NCBI RefSeq assembly: GCF_001598375.1
Contig: NZ_BCYV01000011.1
Location: forward strand, 215,174-279,173
DNA: 64,000 bases
Direction: 5' to 3'
Origin: Novosphingobium capsulatum NBRC 12533
GTDB lineage: Bacteria > Pseudomonadota > Alphaproteobacteria > Sphingomonadales > Sphingomonadaceae
Below, in pieces: positions 19,276 to 27,792 of this stretch; position 1 is the stretch's first letter, and every line of letters starts with the position of its first letter. The translations under genes and the position numbers were made by a program. The notes under the pieces are model-generated. The model ran no database searches. It was not told the origin of the DNA and worked only from the letters and a program-made list of their open reading frames with translations.

Positions 19276-19905
19276 ATGGCCATAGCCGAGACGGGCGCGC
19301 CGCTCAGCAGCGGGTTTCACGCCCTGTCGCCGGGCGACCTGGCGGCGGTGGTCACCGCGCTCGAGATGCGCAGCCCGCCGCCCAGCCTCAAGCGCCTGGT
19401 GCCCGAGGCCGACGTTCCGCTGCAACTGGTGCGCTGGAAAGCGCCAGACCCGGCCAAGTACCGCCTGCTCTATCGCCGCGTTGGCGCCAAGTGGCTGTGG
19501 TGGTCGCGCCTGGCGCTAGGCGACGATGCGCTCACCGCGATCGTCCACGATCCCCAGGTGGAAGTCTATGCCGTGGCCGACCGCGCCGGGGTGGAAGTGG
19601 GCATGCTGGAGCTGGATTTCCGTCAGGGCGGCGAAGCGGAAATCGCCTTCTTCGGCCTGATCCCCGGCGCCACCGGCAAAGGCTTCGGCAAATGGCTGAT
19701 GCGCCGCGCCCTGCAAAAGGCCTGGAGCCATGACGGCGTGGCGCGCGTGTGGGTGCACACCTGCACGCTGGATGGCCCGAGCGCGCTGCCGTTTTATATG
19801 GCGCAGGGGTTCGCGCCGTATGCGCGCTTCGTGGAAGTGTTTCCCGACCCGCGCGGGTTGGGGTTGTTGGGGGATGAGGCGGCGCAGGTGCCGGTTTTGG
19901 GGTGA
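19276..19905 (+). CDS. GNAT-family N-acetyltransferase
   Basis: 209 residues, starting 4 bases after hemF and so probably cotranscribed. The C-terminal GNAT core shows EIAFFGLIPGATGKGFGKWLM, where the acetyl-CoA pyrophosphate loop (Q/RxxGxG/A, here GATGKGFG) is recognisable, then VWVHTCTLDGPSALPFYMAQGF. The N-terminal 80 residues are not a family I can name. The acceptor is unknown. Confidence 0.85.
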   Translation: MAIAETGAPLSSGFHALSPGDLAAVVTALEMRSPPPSLKRLVPEADVPLQLVRWKAPDPAKYRLLYRRVGAKWLWWSRLALGDDALTAIVHDPQVEVYAVADRAGVEVGMLELDFRQGGEAEIAFFGLIPGATGKGFGKWLMRRALQKAWSHDGVARVWVHTCTLDGPSALPFYMAQGFAPYARFVEVFPDPRGLGLLGDEAAQVPVLG

Positions 19906-20120
19906 GGGGGAGTCAGAGTGGGTGGGCGGCATGTTTCGACCAACTCTAGACATTAAGCGTCGTTGACGTAGACGTCGGCTTTCGCCGAAATCCGCCATTC
20001 GGGTTACGCGAACTGGCCGATCGGCTTTGCGCCCTATGAACGGTCGTTTAGCGGTCCGATTGCAACGAAGTGATCCGGCCGGTGCAAAGCTGGACGCGCG
20101 ACGACTGTTCCGGCGATGCT

Positions 20121-21497
20121 CTAAGCCGTCTCGGAGGTGTTTTGCCCATCTTGGGCTGCAATACGTCGATCGACCTCGGCCTGCGCCTTGGCAATGTCGG
20201 CATTGCACGCATCCAACTCAACATAGCAGTTCGTCGGCAGGAACGCGTCTTTTCGGGAAAGAATTTCGGCGGTGTTGCTGTTGAGGATGACCAGTTCCCC
20301 GTTGAGGAAATAGTCGCGGAAGAAGCGATAAAATTCCCGCCGATATTCCGCCGCTGCCACTGAGCCATCGTCGTGACCATAGATCCCGTCTTCGATCGCA
20401 AAATGCAGCCGCTCCTCGCCAAAATCGAGCCGGAAGCGCATCTCAAATAAGCCATCGGCCGAATTGTACGCGACCCTGACAACCGCGCCTTCCACATCGA
20501 GACCCGCGATCGTCATGTTCTCCATGGGTGGGTATGGCGGCCGCTGCCGGAGGCGCACGCTGACGTTTGGCATGTCTACGTTCTCCTCCTCGCGCGGACC
20601 TTCACCGCTGAGCAGTCGCCCGATCAGATTGTCGCCGAAAACCTGCTTCCATCCCCTTAATTCGTACAAATGCTGCGCATACTCTGTTGAAGGCGTCGGG
20701 ATGCCGAACCCAGCTTCGATCGCCCTTTCCGCCAGCATCCGCACTAGGGGCAGTTCACGGTAGAGACGAAGCGCGTCTCGTGGGTCGTCCGGGTTGATGA
20801 TCGGTTTGCCTGAGGCATGAGCCATCGCGCATCGGCCCGATTCAAACAGATGCCGGCAAACGTCTTCCGCGCCTTGCGCGGCGATCGTCTCGAGCGCTTC
20901 CTTTATGCCTGGCCCGCTCAGCGTCGGCAGGGTAGCCTGCATCCAATCAACCCGGGCCTTTGTCACCGGATAGGCCAGTTCAAGAACGCGCCAGTACGAC
21001 AGGAACGCGTAGCCATGATGATTAAGGCTAAGCGCTTCGCGCATCAACGCGAGCGCGATGCGTGGTCCTTCCTCTTCAGGGCACGCCAGATCGATCAGAT
21101 CGAATTCTTCCCGGATCGCAAACCCGAGTTTCTTATTCAAACCCATCATCATAGGCATGCTGCCGCCGGAACGATGGGCGACGGCGATGCCACTGCGCTC
21201 CCGCCACGACAGCACGCTAAGGAACCGTAGCATCAGGCCTTCGGCTTCTTCGCGGCTAAGGCCTTTCGGCACCTTCATCGCCACGCCCCCATATTCCTCC
21301 TGGGTGAGCGGTATGATCCACATCAGGTGGTCGGCGAACTCGAAGGATTGCGGATAGACCGGCCATGGGCAGGATGTTTCGACATTCACGCACAGCCAAT
21401 CGCCGCGCTCCTTTAATTCTGGAGCCGCCGCAAATTTCGCTTCGCGGGTGCTAATCTCGGTAGGGCGGGGCATCCCCATATCATCGCGCATCACCAT
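20121..21497 (-). CDS. Conserved hypothetical, MauJ-like; possible horizontal acquisition
   Basis: 458 residues, soluble, no signal peptide. The middle (HHGYAFLSYWRVLELAYP, then HLFESGRCAMAHA, NPDDPRDALRLYRELPLVR) resembles proteins annotated as methylamine utilisation protein MauJ, but the match is from memory and no mau genes are nearby, so a methylamine role is not supported. Codon use and base composition are visibly less GC-biased than in hemF and relA on either side. It sits alone with more than 200 bases of noncoding DNA on each side. It looks like an acquired gene in an otherwise conserved stretch. The start could be codon 1, 7 or 9. Confidence 0.55.
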   Translation of the reverse strand: MVMRDDMGMPRPTEISTREAKFAAAPELKERGDWLCVNVETSCPWPVYPQSFEFADHLMWIIPLTQEEYGGVAMKVPKGLSREEAEGLMLRFLSVLSWRERSGIAVAHRSGGSMPMMMGLNKKLGFAIREEFDLIDLACPEEEGPRIALALMREALSLNHHGYAFLSYWRVLELAYPVTKARVDWMQATLPTLSGPGIKEALETIAAQGAEDVCRHLFESGRCAMAHASGKPIINPDDPRDALRLYRELPLVRMLAERAIEAGFGIPTPSTEYAQHLYELRGWKQVFGDNLIGRLLSGEGPREEENVDMPNVSVRLRQRPPYPPMENMTIAGLDVEGAVVRVAYNSADGLFEMRFRLDFGEERLHFAIEDGIYGHDDGSVAAAEYRREFYRFFRDYFLNGELVILNSNTAEILSRKDAFLPTNCYVELDACNADIAKAQAEVDRRIAAQDGQNTSETA

Positions 21498-21800
21498 GCG
21501 CCTATTCGATCACAACGCTTTGCGCTCGGCAACAGGTCAACATCGCTTCTGGTGTCGCCTTTTTGCGGGCACTCTTAACGGTCAGCCTCTACTCAGCGTT
21601 CGGCAACAAGGCGCTGCTCTTTATGGCTGCAATAGACCAATGCAAGTCAGATCAAGGCTGTGATTGGCACGCGACGCACATGCAATCCCAGCGAGCAGTG
21701 CCCGGCCATGCAACCCTACCCCCCGATCACAATCATCGCCAAAATTCCCCAGCCTTTCCCCTTGCCCTAAGCCGCATTTTTCCCCCATTTAGGGCGGGTA
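21498..21800. other. Intergenic gap between divergent genes
   Basis: About 300 bases between the MauJ-like gene and the RelA/SpoT gene. I see no RNA gene or convincing ORF. It must hold the promoters of both divergent genes, but no clean -35/-10 pair stands out. Confidence 0.5.
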
Positions 21801-23891
21801 ATGCTCCGCCAATATGAACTTGTCGAACGTGTGCTGGCCTATGCTCCCCAGGCGGACGAGGCCATGCTCAACCGTGCCTATGTCTATACCGTGCAGAAGC
21901 ACGGGACGCAGAAGCGTGCCAGCGGGGATCCCTATTTCTCCCACCCGGTGGAGGTGGCGGGCCTGATGACCGAGCTCAAGCTTGATCAGGAAACCATCGT
22001 TACCGCGCTGCTCCACGATACGGTGGAGGATACGCTCGCCACAGTGGACGAGATCGAGCGCCTGTTCGGGCCGGATGTGGCGCGGCTGGTCGATGGAGTG
22101 ACCAAGCTTTCCAAGATCGAGACGATGACGGAAAGCGAGCGCGCGGCCGAAAACCTGCGCAAGTTCCTCCTCGCCATGAGCGAGGATCTGCGCGTGCTGC
22201 TGGTCAAGCTGGCCGACCGGCTGCACAACATGCGCACCCTGCATTTCATCAAGAGCGAAGACAAGCGCCGCCGCATCGCGCGCGAGACGATGGAGATCTA
22301 TGCCCCGCTCGCCCAGCGCGTGGGCATGTATGAATATATGCGGGAAATGCAGTTGCTGGCGTTCGAGCAACTGGAGCCCGAGGCCTATGCCACGATCACT
22401 GGCCGCCTTGCCGCCATCCGCAGCGAGGGTGGGGGCGAGGTGGGGGACATTGCCCTGTCGATCAAGCAGGCCCTGGCCGAGGCGGGCCTGCGCGTGGAAG
22501 TGGCTGGCCGCGAAAAGCATCCCTATTCGATCTGGAAGAAGATGGCCGAACGGCACGTGTCGTTCGAACAGATTTCCGACATCATGGCGTTTCGCGTGCT
22601 GGTTGACGATGTGGGCGATTGCTACAAGGCGCTGGGTGTGCTGCACCAGACTTGGCAAATGATCCCCGGGCGGTTCAAGGACTATATCTCCACGCCCAAG
22701 ATCAACGGCTATAAAAGTCTGCATACCTCGCTGATCTACAACAATGCGCGCCGGGTGGAGGTGCAGCTCAAGACGCGCGAGATGCACCACCGCAACGAAT
22801 ATGGTCTGGCCGCGCACTGGGCCTACAAGCAGGGTGGGGAGCCCGATGGCCAGGTCGGCTGGCTGCGCGACCTTGTCGAAATTCTCGACGCCAGCCACGA
22901 TCCTGACGAGTTGCTGGAAAACACCAAGATGGCGATCTACCAGGATCGCATCTTTGCCTTCACTCCCAAGGGCGCGCTGTTCCAGCTGCCCAAGGGCGCC
23001 ACGCCGATCGACTTTGCCTTTGCCGTGCACACCAACCTGGGCGGGGCGGCGGTGGGCGCCAAGATCAACGGCCGCCATGTGCCGCTGCGCACGCCGCTGG
23101 GCAATGGCGACGTGGTGGAAATCATCAAGAGCCGCAATTCCGAGCCGCAACTGTCGTGGCTGGGCTTTGCCGTGACGGGCAAGGCCCGCGCCGCCATCCG
23201 CCGCGCCGTGCGGCAAAAGGAACGCGCCGAAGTGGCCCTGATCGGCCGCAAGCTCTATGAGGAAATCACCGAGCGGCTGCCCACGCAAGTGGGCAAGAAG
23301 GCCCTGGCCGATGCGATCAAGCGCCTGAAATTCAACAGTGAGGAAGACCTCATGGTGGCGATCGGCTCGGCCAAGCTGGATGATCGCCAGGTGATGGAAG
23401 CGCTGGTGCCCGGCAGCACCGCCAACTTGCCCAATCCAGAGGATTGGCCGCGCCAGCAGCGTGCCATCGCCGTGCGCGGCCTGACGCCGGGCATGGCCTT
23501 CAAGCTGGCCGAATGCTGCCACCCGGTGCCCGGCGATCGCATCGTCGGCCTGCGCCGCCCGGGCAAGGGCGTGGAAGTGCACGCGATCGATTGCGAGAAG
23601 CTGGCCGATGGCGTCGATGCCGACTGGATCGACCTGTCGTGGGACAAGCGCACCGATGGTGCGGTCGGCCGCCTGCGTGCCGAGTTGTATAACCGCCCTG
23701 GTACACTGGCCGAAATGGCGGGGATATTTGCCAAGAACCACGCCAACGTGGTCAACCTGGAAATGACCCAGCGCGAAAACCCGTTCCACACCTATCTGGT
23801 CGATCTGGAAGTGCGCGATCTGGCGCACCTCACCCGCATCGTCAGCGCCTTGCGCGCCAGCGATGCGGTGGCCCAGGCCGACCGAATTTAG
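21801..23891 (+). CDS. Bifunctional (p)ppGpp synthetase/hydrolase (RelA/SpoT homologue)
   Basis: 696 residues, the normal size of the long RSH enzymes. Domains in order: HD hydrolase (YFSHPVEVAG, ALLHDTVEDT with the HD pair, KLADRLHNMRTL), synthetase (REKHPYSIWKKM, FRVLVDDVGDCYKALG, GYKSLHTSLI), TGS (IFAFTPKGALFQLPKGATPIDFAF), a conserved zinc/CC region (LAECCHPVPGDRIVG) and a C-terminal ACT (YNRPGTLAEMAGIFAKN). An intact HD motif predicts hydrolase activity, and alphaproteobacteria usually have a single bifunctional Rsh, so this is probably the only alarmone regulator. Confidence 0.95.
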   Translation: MLRQYELVERVLAYAPQADEAMLNRAYVYTVQKHGTQKRASGDPYFSHPVEVAGLMTELKLDQETIVTALLHDTVEDTLATVDEIERLFGPDVARLVDGVTKLSKIETMTESERAAENLRKFLLAMSEDLRVLLVKLADRLHNMRTLHFIKSEDKRRRIARETMEIYAPLAQRVGMYEYMREMQLLAFEQLEPEAYATITGRLAAIRSEGGGEVGDIALSIKQALAEAGLRVEVAGREKHPYSIWKKMAERHVSFEQISDIMAFRVLVDDVGDCYKALGVLHQTWQMIPGRFKDYISTPKINGYKSLHTSLIYNNARRVEVQLKTREMHHRNEYGLAAHWAYKQGGEPDGQVGWLRDLVEILDASHDPDELLENTKMAIYQDRIFAFTPKGALFQLPKGATPIDFAFAVHTNLGGAAVGAKINGRHVPLRTPLGNGDVVEIIKSRNSEPQLSWLGFAVTGKARAAIRRAVRQKERAEVALIGRKLYEEITERLPTQVGKKALADAIKRLKFNSEEDLMVAIGSAKLDDRQVMEALVPGSTANLPNPEDWPRQQRAIAVRGLTPGMAFKLAECCHPVPGDRIVGLRRPGKGVEVHAIDCEKLADGVDADWIDLSWDKRTDGAVGRLRAELYNRPGTLAEMAGIFAKNHANVVNLEMTQRENPFHTYLVDLEVRDLAHLTRIVSALRASDAVAQADRI

Positions 23892-23898
23892 TGGCGCG

Positions 23899-24840
23899 TC
23901 ACGGCTTCTGGCGGATGGGCACCGGCACGTTGCAGATGTCCACCCCGCCGGCCGGGCGCACGTAGAACGGATCGCGCCGGTTGGCACGGGCATCGGCATA
24001 GCGGGCAAAGCTGGCGCTGGCGGTGGACAGATACTGCCACGTCGGCAGGCCCGGCACCGCATCGCCCAATCGCACGCGCTGGATCGGCGTGCGCTCGGTG
24101 GCCTGGCGATAGAAGCCCATCTCACCTTTGCCTCGCGGCAGGCTGGATAGCCATTCCATCCCGGCAATCACCCGGCCGACCACCGCGATGTTGCGATCAA
24201 GCTGGCGTGGCGCATCGCCGATCACGGCATAAAGCTCCGCACCGCTGCCGGCGTCGGGCGGCATGTCGCGCCCCACGCCCACCGTGCCATAGCAGTGCAC
24301 TGGCCAGGTTTCGGGCGCCTCGCCCGGGCCCGTGGCGATCGGCCAGCCGTGATAGAACCGTGCCTGAGCGGCATAGATGCCATCGGCAATGCGCGGCCCC
24401 TCCAGCGCCGGCGCGGCCCCGGCGGTGAGCGTATAGGCGCCCTGCGACACGCTCAGCAGCGACGGGGGCAGGGGCCGCGCCTTGGCCTTGTCCTCCGCAT
24501 CGGGATCGCCCCATTGCACGACATAGCCATCCTGCACTCGAGTGATCGCCGTGCCATCCCACCAGTGCGCGGTGGCGAGCTTGCGGATATTGCCCACCCA
24601 GCCTTGCGACCAGGGCGCGGGCAGCAACTGGATAACCACCTGCCGCGCGGCGCCATCCGCCGCCGGCGCCAGGTCCATCACCAGCAGATCCTCGGGCGCG
24701 ATCGCCACCCAATCGGCCGCCGGCGCCGCGCCCACGATCTCGGTCGGGCTGGGCGGAACCGGGGGCGCAGGCTGCTGTGCCTGTGCATAACTTGCAGCCG
24801 AAATGGCCAGGATCAGCGAAGCGGCGGGGCGGATCAACAT
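23899..24840 (-). CDS. Exported cyclophilin-type peptidyl-prolyl isomerase-like protein
   Basis: 313 residues with a signal peptide (AASLILAISAASYAQAQQ). The core keeps cyclophilin-like order: VVIQLLPAPWSQGWVGNIRKLA, WWDGTAITRVQDGYVVQWGDPD, then AELYAVIGDAPRQLDRNIAVVGRVIAGME, matching the F-x-R-V-x-x-x-F-x-Q-G-G and G-R-V-x-x-G-M-E positions of PpiA/B with substitutions. A periplasmic prolyl isomerase is the natural reading, though key catalytic residues look altered. The gene belongs to the chromosome, but its frame is open upstream through the tRNA into the ICE recombinase (see recombinase entry). Confidence 0.75.
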   Translation of the reverse strand: MLIRPAASLILAISAASYAQAQQPAPPVPPSPTEIVGAAPAADWVAIAPEDLLVMDLAPAADGAARQVVIQLLPAPWSQGWVGNIRKLATAHWWDGTAITRVQDGYVVQWGDPDAEDKAKARPLPPSLLSVSQGAYTLTAGAAPALEGPRIADGIYAAQARFYHGWPIATGPGEAPETWPVHCYGTVGVGRDMPPDAGSGAELYAVIGDAPRQLDRNIAVVGRVIAGMEWLSSLPRGKGEMGFYRQATERTPIQRVRLGDAVPGLPTWQYLSTASASFARYADARANRRDPFYVRPAGGVDICNVPVPIRQKP

Positions 24841-26622
24841 TTTGCCGTTGTGATCACCAAACCGCCCTTGCGCAACCCCACATGGGCGGCTAGTGGGCGC
24901 CTTCCAGTGCATGCGGAGCGGTGGCCGAGTGGTCGAAGGCGCTCGCCTGGAAAGTGAGTATACGTCAAAAGCGTATCGAGGGTTCGAATCCCTCCCGCTC
25001 CGCCATTTCAGTCCCATAGTGGGCACGCCGATTACCGCCGATTTCCCGCTAGAGACCGAAGCAAGCGTCCGCAGCAGCGCTCCCTTCGATCCCATGATGC
25101 GGACATGGCTCTCCCCGACTTCGACACGCTGGGCGAAGGCGCGCAGGTGATCCCGCCGATAGCCGCCTCCTTCCAACCGGAGGCGTTTGCGGGCGGCACT
25201 GGCGAAGGTGCGCAGAGTTGCCGGGGTGACGGCCATGCTGCCGGAGTTTTCAAGCTGGGCCTGCGCACGCTCCGAATCAGCCTGTGCCTGATCGCGTAGC
25301 GTCCGAAGGGCAATGACGCGATCTTTCAGCGCCGGATCGTTCAGATCGACGACGCCGGCTTCGATCGCCTCGTAGAGACGCTTCAACCGAAGCTCGGTCT
25401 CGGCCGCCCGCTTGTTCAGTTCGGCAATGTGCTCGCGGCGACGCTCGGCCTTTTCCTCGCGACGGTCGAGGATCGAGGCCAGGATTTCCTCAAGCCGTTC
25501 GGGCTGGAGCAGCCGGTTCTCGATATGATCGCAAACAATGGCGTCGAGTTGCGGCATCGGGATCGAGCGGCCGGAGCAGCCCGTCTCGCCCTGTCGGGCC
25601 TTGATCGAGCAGGTATAGTAGCGATAGCGCCCACCCTTGCCGGTGCGGATGGTCATGGCTCCGCCGCACTTCTCGCAATGGCAGATGCCAGTCAGCAAGG
25701 TCGGCCCGCTGACGACGCGCGGCGGTGTCACCTTCGGATTGCGGACCCGCAAATGCTCCTGCACTGCGTCGAACGTCTCCTGATCTATCAGGCGCGGCAC
25801 GGGTACTACGACCACTTCGCTGACCGGCTTCAACTCCTTGGACTTGGAGCGCTTGTTGAACTCGTGCTCGCCGATATAGGTGCGCCGGGTCAGGATGCGG
25901 TGAAGCTGGCCGATGCCCCAACGTCCGCCGTCGCGGGTGAAGATGCGGTTGCGGTTGAGATAGTTGACGATGGCCTTGACGCCCATCGGGCCTGAGCCAC
26001 CTTCGCCGTGGAGCGCCAGCCGATAGATCAGTCGCACGGTGTCGGCGTGCAAAGGGTCGATCTCCAGCTTCTTCTTGGTCTTGGAGCCGCGCTGTTCGGC
26101 TGCGATGATGCGATAACCGATCGGCGGCAGCGCGCCATTCCAGAAGCCCTGCCGGGCATTCTCCTTCAGCGCGCGCATGACGTGCTTGGCGTTTTCCTTC
26201 GACTGATATTCGTCGAAGAGCGCCATGATCCGCCGCATCATGTCGTGGATCGGATCGTCACCCAGTTCCTGCGTGATGGAGACGAGCCGAACGCCGTTCT
26301 TGGCGAGCTTCCGATAGTAATATTCCATATCGAAGGCGTCGCGGAAGAAGCGCGAGAAGCTGTGAACCAGCACAACATCGAACGGCGCAGGCTTGGACGT
26401 GCCCGCCTCGATCATGCGCTGGAACTCGGGCCTGCGATCGTTGGTGGCGGAGTTGCCCGGTTCGACGAAGGTTTCGACAAGCTGAAAGCCGCGCGCCTCG
26501 CAATAGGCTTCGCCCTGCTTGCGCTGGTCAGGGATCGACACGTCATGCTCGGCCTGCCGTGCGGTGGAAACGCGCAGGTAAAGGGCGGCACGGGTGGCGA
26601 CCAGCGGAGCTTCTTTATTCAT
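23899..26622 (-). CDS. Serine recombinase (ICE integrase), frame fused through tRNA-Ser into PPIase gene
   Basis: The recombinase proper spans 25006-26622 (539 codons). The N-terminal resolvase domain has catalytic Ser19 (YLRVSTARQ) and SFSRFFRDAFD. Next come a Recombinase domain (GYRI, GQLHRILTRRTYIGEHE), a zinc ribbon (CHCEKCGG, YYTCS), and a long C-terminal coiled coil (EEKAERRREHIAELNKRAAE). There is no stop codon before the tRNA: the frame continues antisense through tRNA-Ser (reading WRSGRDSNPRYAFDVYSL) and joins the PPIase frame, stopping only at 23899, giving a 907-codon ORF. The last codons of the integrase are therefore supplied by the target site. AGGAGA precedes ATG 26622, which overlaps the upstream HTH gene. 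Confidence 0.85.
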   Translation of the reverse strand: MNKEAPLVATRAALYLRVSTARQAEHDVSIPDQRKQGEAYCEARGFQLVETFVEPGNSATNDRRPEFQRMIEAGTSKPAPFDVVLVHSFSRFFRDAFDMEYYYRKLAKNGVRLVSITQELGDDPIHDMMRRIMALFDEYQSKENAKHVMRALKENARQGFWNGALPPIGYRIIAAEQRGSKTKKKLEIDPLHADTVRLIYRLALHGEGGSGPMGVKAIVNYLNRNRIFTRDGGRWGIGQLHRILTRRTYIGEHEFNKRSKSKELKPVSEVVVVPVPRLIDQETFDAVQEHLRVRNPKVTPPRVVSGPTLLTGICHCEKCGGAMTIRTGKGGRYRYYTCSIKARQGETGCSGRSIPMPQLDAIVCDHIENRLLQPERLEEILASILDRREEKAERRREHIAELNKRAAETELRLKRLYEAIEAGVVDLNDPALKDRVIALRTLRDQAQADSERAQAQLENSGSMAVTPATLRTFASAARKRLRLEGGGYRRDHLRAFAQRVEVGESHVRIMGSKGALLRTLASVSSGKSAVIGVPTMGLKWRSGRDSNPRYAFDVYSLSRRAPSTTRPPLRMHWKAPTSRPCGVAQGRFGDHNGKMLIRPAASLILAISAASYAQAQQPAPPVPPSPTEIVGAAPAADWVAIAPEDLLVMDLAPAADGAARQVVIQLLPAPWSQGWVGNIRKLATAHWWDGTAITRVQDGYVVQWGDPDAEDKAKARPLPPSLLSVSQGAYTLTAGAAPALEGPRIADGIYAAQARFYHGWPIATGPGEAPETWPVHCYGTVGVGRDMPPDAGSGAELYAVIGDAPRQLDRNIAVVGRVIAGMEWLSSLPRGKGEMGFYRQATERTPIQRVRLGDAVPGLPTWQYLSTASASFARYADARANRRDPFYVRPAGGVDICNVPVPIRQKP
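24915..25005 (+). tRNA. tRNA-Ser(GGA)
   Basis: A 91-base type II tRNA with encoded CCA. The acceptor stem GGAGCGG pairs with CCGCTCC, the anticodon loop CTGGAAA gives anticodon GGA, there is a long variable arm, and the T arm has GGTTCGAATCC. The ICE starts directly after the 3' end, so the 3' half of this gene is the probable attachment site. Confidence 0.95.
24981..25005 (+). other. Probable attL: 3' end of tRNA-Ser
   Basis: The chromosome/ICE change occurs at the tRNA 3' end: the PPIase gene and tRNA lie to the left, and the recombinase gene starts its element-specific sequence immediately to the right. Exact core boundaries cannot be fixed because the right end of the element, with its repeat, is outside the window. 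Confidence 0.6.
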
Positions 26623-27016
26623 GGGCGGTCTCCTTCGGACGTGAGGCTTTACGCCGTGGATTGGCAAGGGCCAGTTCCAGCACGACGCGATCATGGACAA
26701 GTTTGGGAGCGAGCTTCTTGCCGCTCCGCTCCATGCGGATGATGCCGTAACCGACCATCGCTTTCAGCGTGCGTGAGAGATTGGATTTGGCGCGGCCGGT
26801 CAACTCGGCCAGCGCATCGAGCGAATCCGGTTCCCGCTCGGCGATCAGGCGCAGCATTTCACGGTTCGGCGCGGACAGAACCTTGGAAAAGGATTCCGTC
26901 GAGATGAACCACACCTTGGGATCGTCGGGCGACGGCCGCTCCTCGCCCCGCGCAATGCGCAGTGTTCGGGCCTTCATCTCCTCGGTATCGGCAATGCCGA
27001 TTTTCAGTGTGGTCAT
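26615..27016 (-). CDS. HTH (MarR-like) regulator cotranscribed with the recombinase
   Basis: 133 residues. A winged HTH is visible in the middle (LSAPNREMLRLIAEREPDSLDALAELTGRAKSNLSRTLKAMVGYGIIRME). Its TAA overlaps the recombinase ATG by eight bases (ATGAATAA), so the two are translationally coupled. It may set integrase level or act as recombination directionality factor; neither is shown. Similar small HTH proteins also serve as antitoxins. The start is at 27016 (MTTLKIGIAD); an earlier ATG at 27052 would add 12 atypical residues. Confidence 0.7.
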   Translation of the reverse strand: MTTLKIGIADTEEMKARTLRIARGEERPSPDDPKVWFISTESFSKVLSAPNREMLRLIAEREPDSLDALAELTGRAKSNLSRTLKAMVGYGIIRMERSGKKLAPKLVHDRVVLELALANPRRKASRPKETAHE

Positions 27017-27082
27017 GGCGCGCAGGCTCCGTAGAGGCGCTTGCCGACCCATATGGCATGTCAGGCGGCGAAGCGGATATTC

Positions 27083-27125
27083 GCCATTATAGTTATCATA
27101 GTAACATATCTATTTCAAGAAAATT
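27083..27125. promoter_or_regulatory. AT-rich promoter region of HTH-recombinase operon
   Basis: This is the only AT-rich patch between the two neighbouring genes. On the minus strand it offers TTGAAA and TATAAT-like boxes, and it includes GTTATCATAGTAAC (27092-27105), whose outer four bases pair (GTTA/TAAC). It could be an operator for the HTH protein. Spacing of the boxes is not canonical. Confidence 0.35.
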
Positions 27126-27147
27126 CCTCTTGCCTGCTCCGGCAGGA

Positions 27148-27423
27148 TCAGCCGGGTTTGCCGAACAGTTCGTCGAGAATGTCGCCGAACCACGCCTCGA
27201 ACAGGTCGATCTCAGCTTCCGTTACCGGCACGCGCTCGGGCCAGTCGTCGGAGACGGTCCAGTTCTCCGCGACCGACGTAATCGTATGGCGGGCAGTCGG
27301 ATATTTCAGAGTCGGCCCGTCTCCCTCCTCGCCTTCGATATAGTCGTAAAGGTCATCGGGCAGCGTGCCTGCGACGGCACGCGCCCGATGCTTGGGCTTA
27401 GGGGTGGCGTGGCGTCGCGGCAT
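27148..27423 (-). CDS. Hypothetical ICE protein
   Basis: 91 residues, basic N-terminus (MPRRHATPKPKHRARA) and acidic C-terminus (TEAEIDLFEAWFGDILDELFGKPG). No recognised domain. It lies between the DUF2274 gene and the HTH-recombinase pair, on the same strand, separated from DUF2274 by about 120 bases. The start MPRRHA is chosen because a longer open frame upstream has unlikely composition. Confidence 0.55.
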   Translation of the reverse strand: MPRRHATPKPKHRARAVAGTLPDDLYDYIEGEEGDGPTLKYPTARHTITSVAENWTVSDDWPERVPVTEAEIDLFEAWFGDILDELFGKPG

Positions 27424-27545
27424 GGTTTGGGCGTCCAGCAAATATATAGGTGTCGATGCTCTTGGCTGTTCACGGCAAAAGGCCGCCTCATGATCGAGCA
27501 TCACCCTTGGGTCATGTGAAGTCGGTCTATCCTGATAACGCGATC

Positions 27546-27791
27546 TCACTTAGCGATCGCAGCGCCGGGCGACGGCGCACCCCGCCGCGCCTTCGCGAAG
27601 CCGCGATCCGTTGCCATGAAGCGCTCCAGCATGGGCACGATCAGACGAACAGGATCGCAAACAGCCTGCCCGGCTTCGCGGGCGAGGATGTCGGCATAGG
27701 CGGCAAGATCGCGATGCAGGCTGGCGGGCAGTTCTAGTGTGACCTTGACCGGCTTGTCGTCGACGATGGGACCGAGTTTCAGCTTCGCCAT
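27546..27791 (-). CDS. DUF2274 protein
   Basis: 81 residues. KLGPIVDDKPVKVTLELPASLHRDLAAYADILARE is typical of DUF2274, a ribbon-helix-helix-like small protein that regularly follows trbI in Trb-type ICEs and plasmids. It starts directly after trbI (27793). Function is unknown; the fold suggests DNA binding. Confidence 0.85.
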   Translation of the reverse strand: MAKLKLGPIVDDKPVKVTLELPASLHRDLAAYADILAREAGQAVCDPVRLIVPMLERFMATDRGFAKARRGAPSPGAAIAK

Positions 27792-27792
27792 G

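Noticed and set aside
21789..24167. 792-codon open frame on the minus strand
   Set aside because: Antisense of the RelA/SpoT gene; no domain and atypical composition.
27148..27423. Toxin-antitoxin pair with the HTH gene at 26615-27016
   Set aside because: The two genes are more than 100 bases apart with a promoter-like region between them, and the hypothetical protein resembles no toxin I know.
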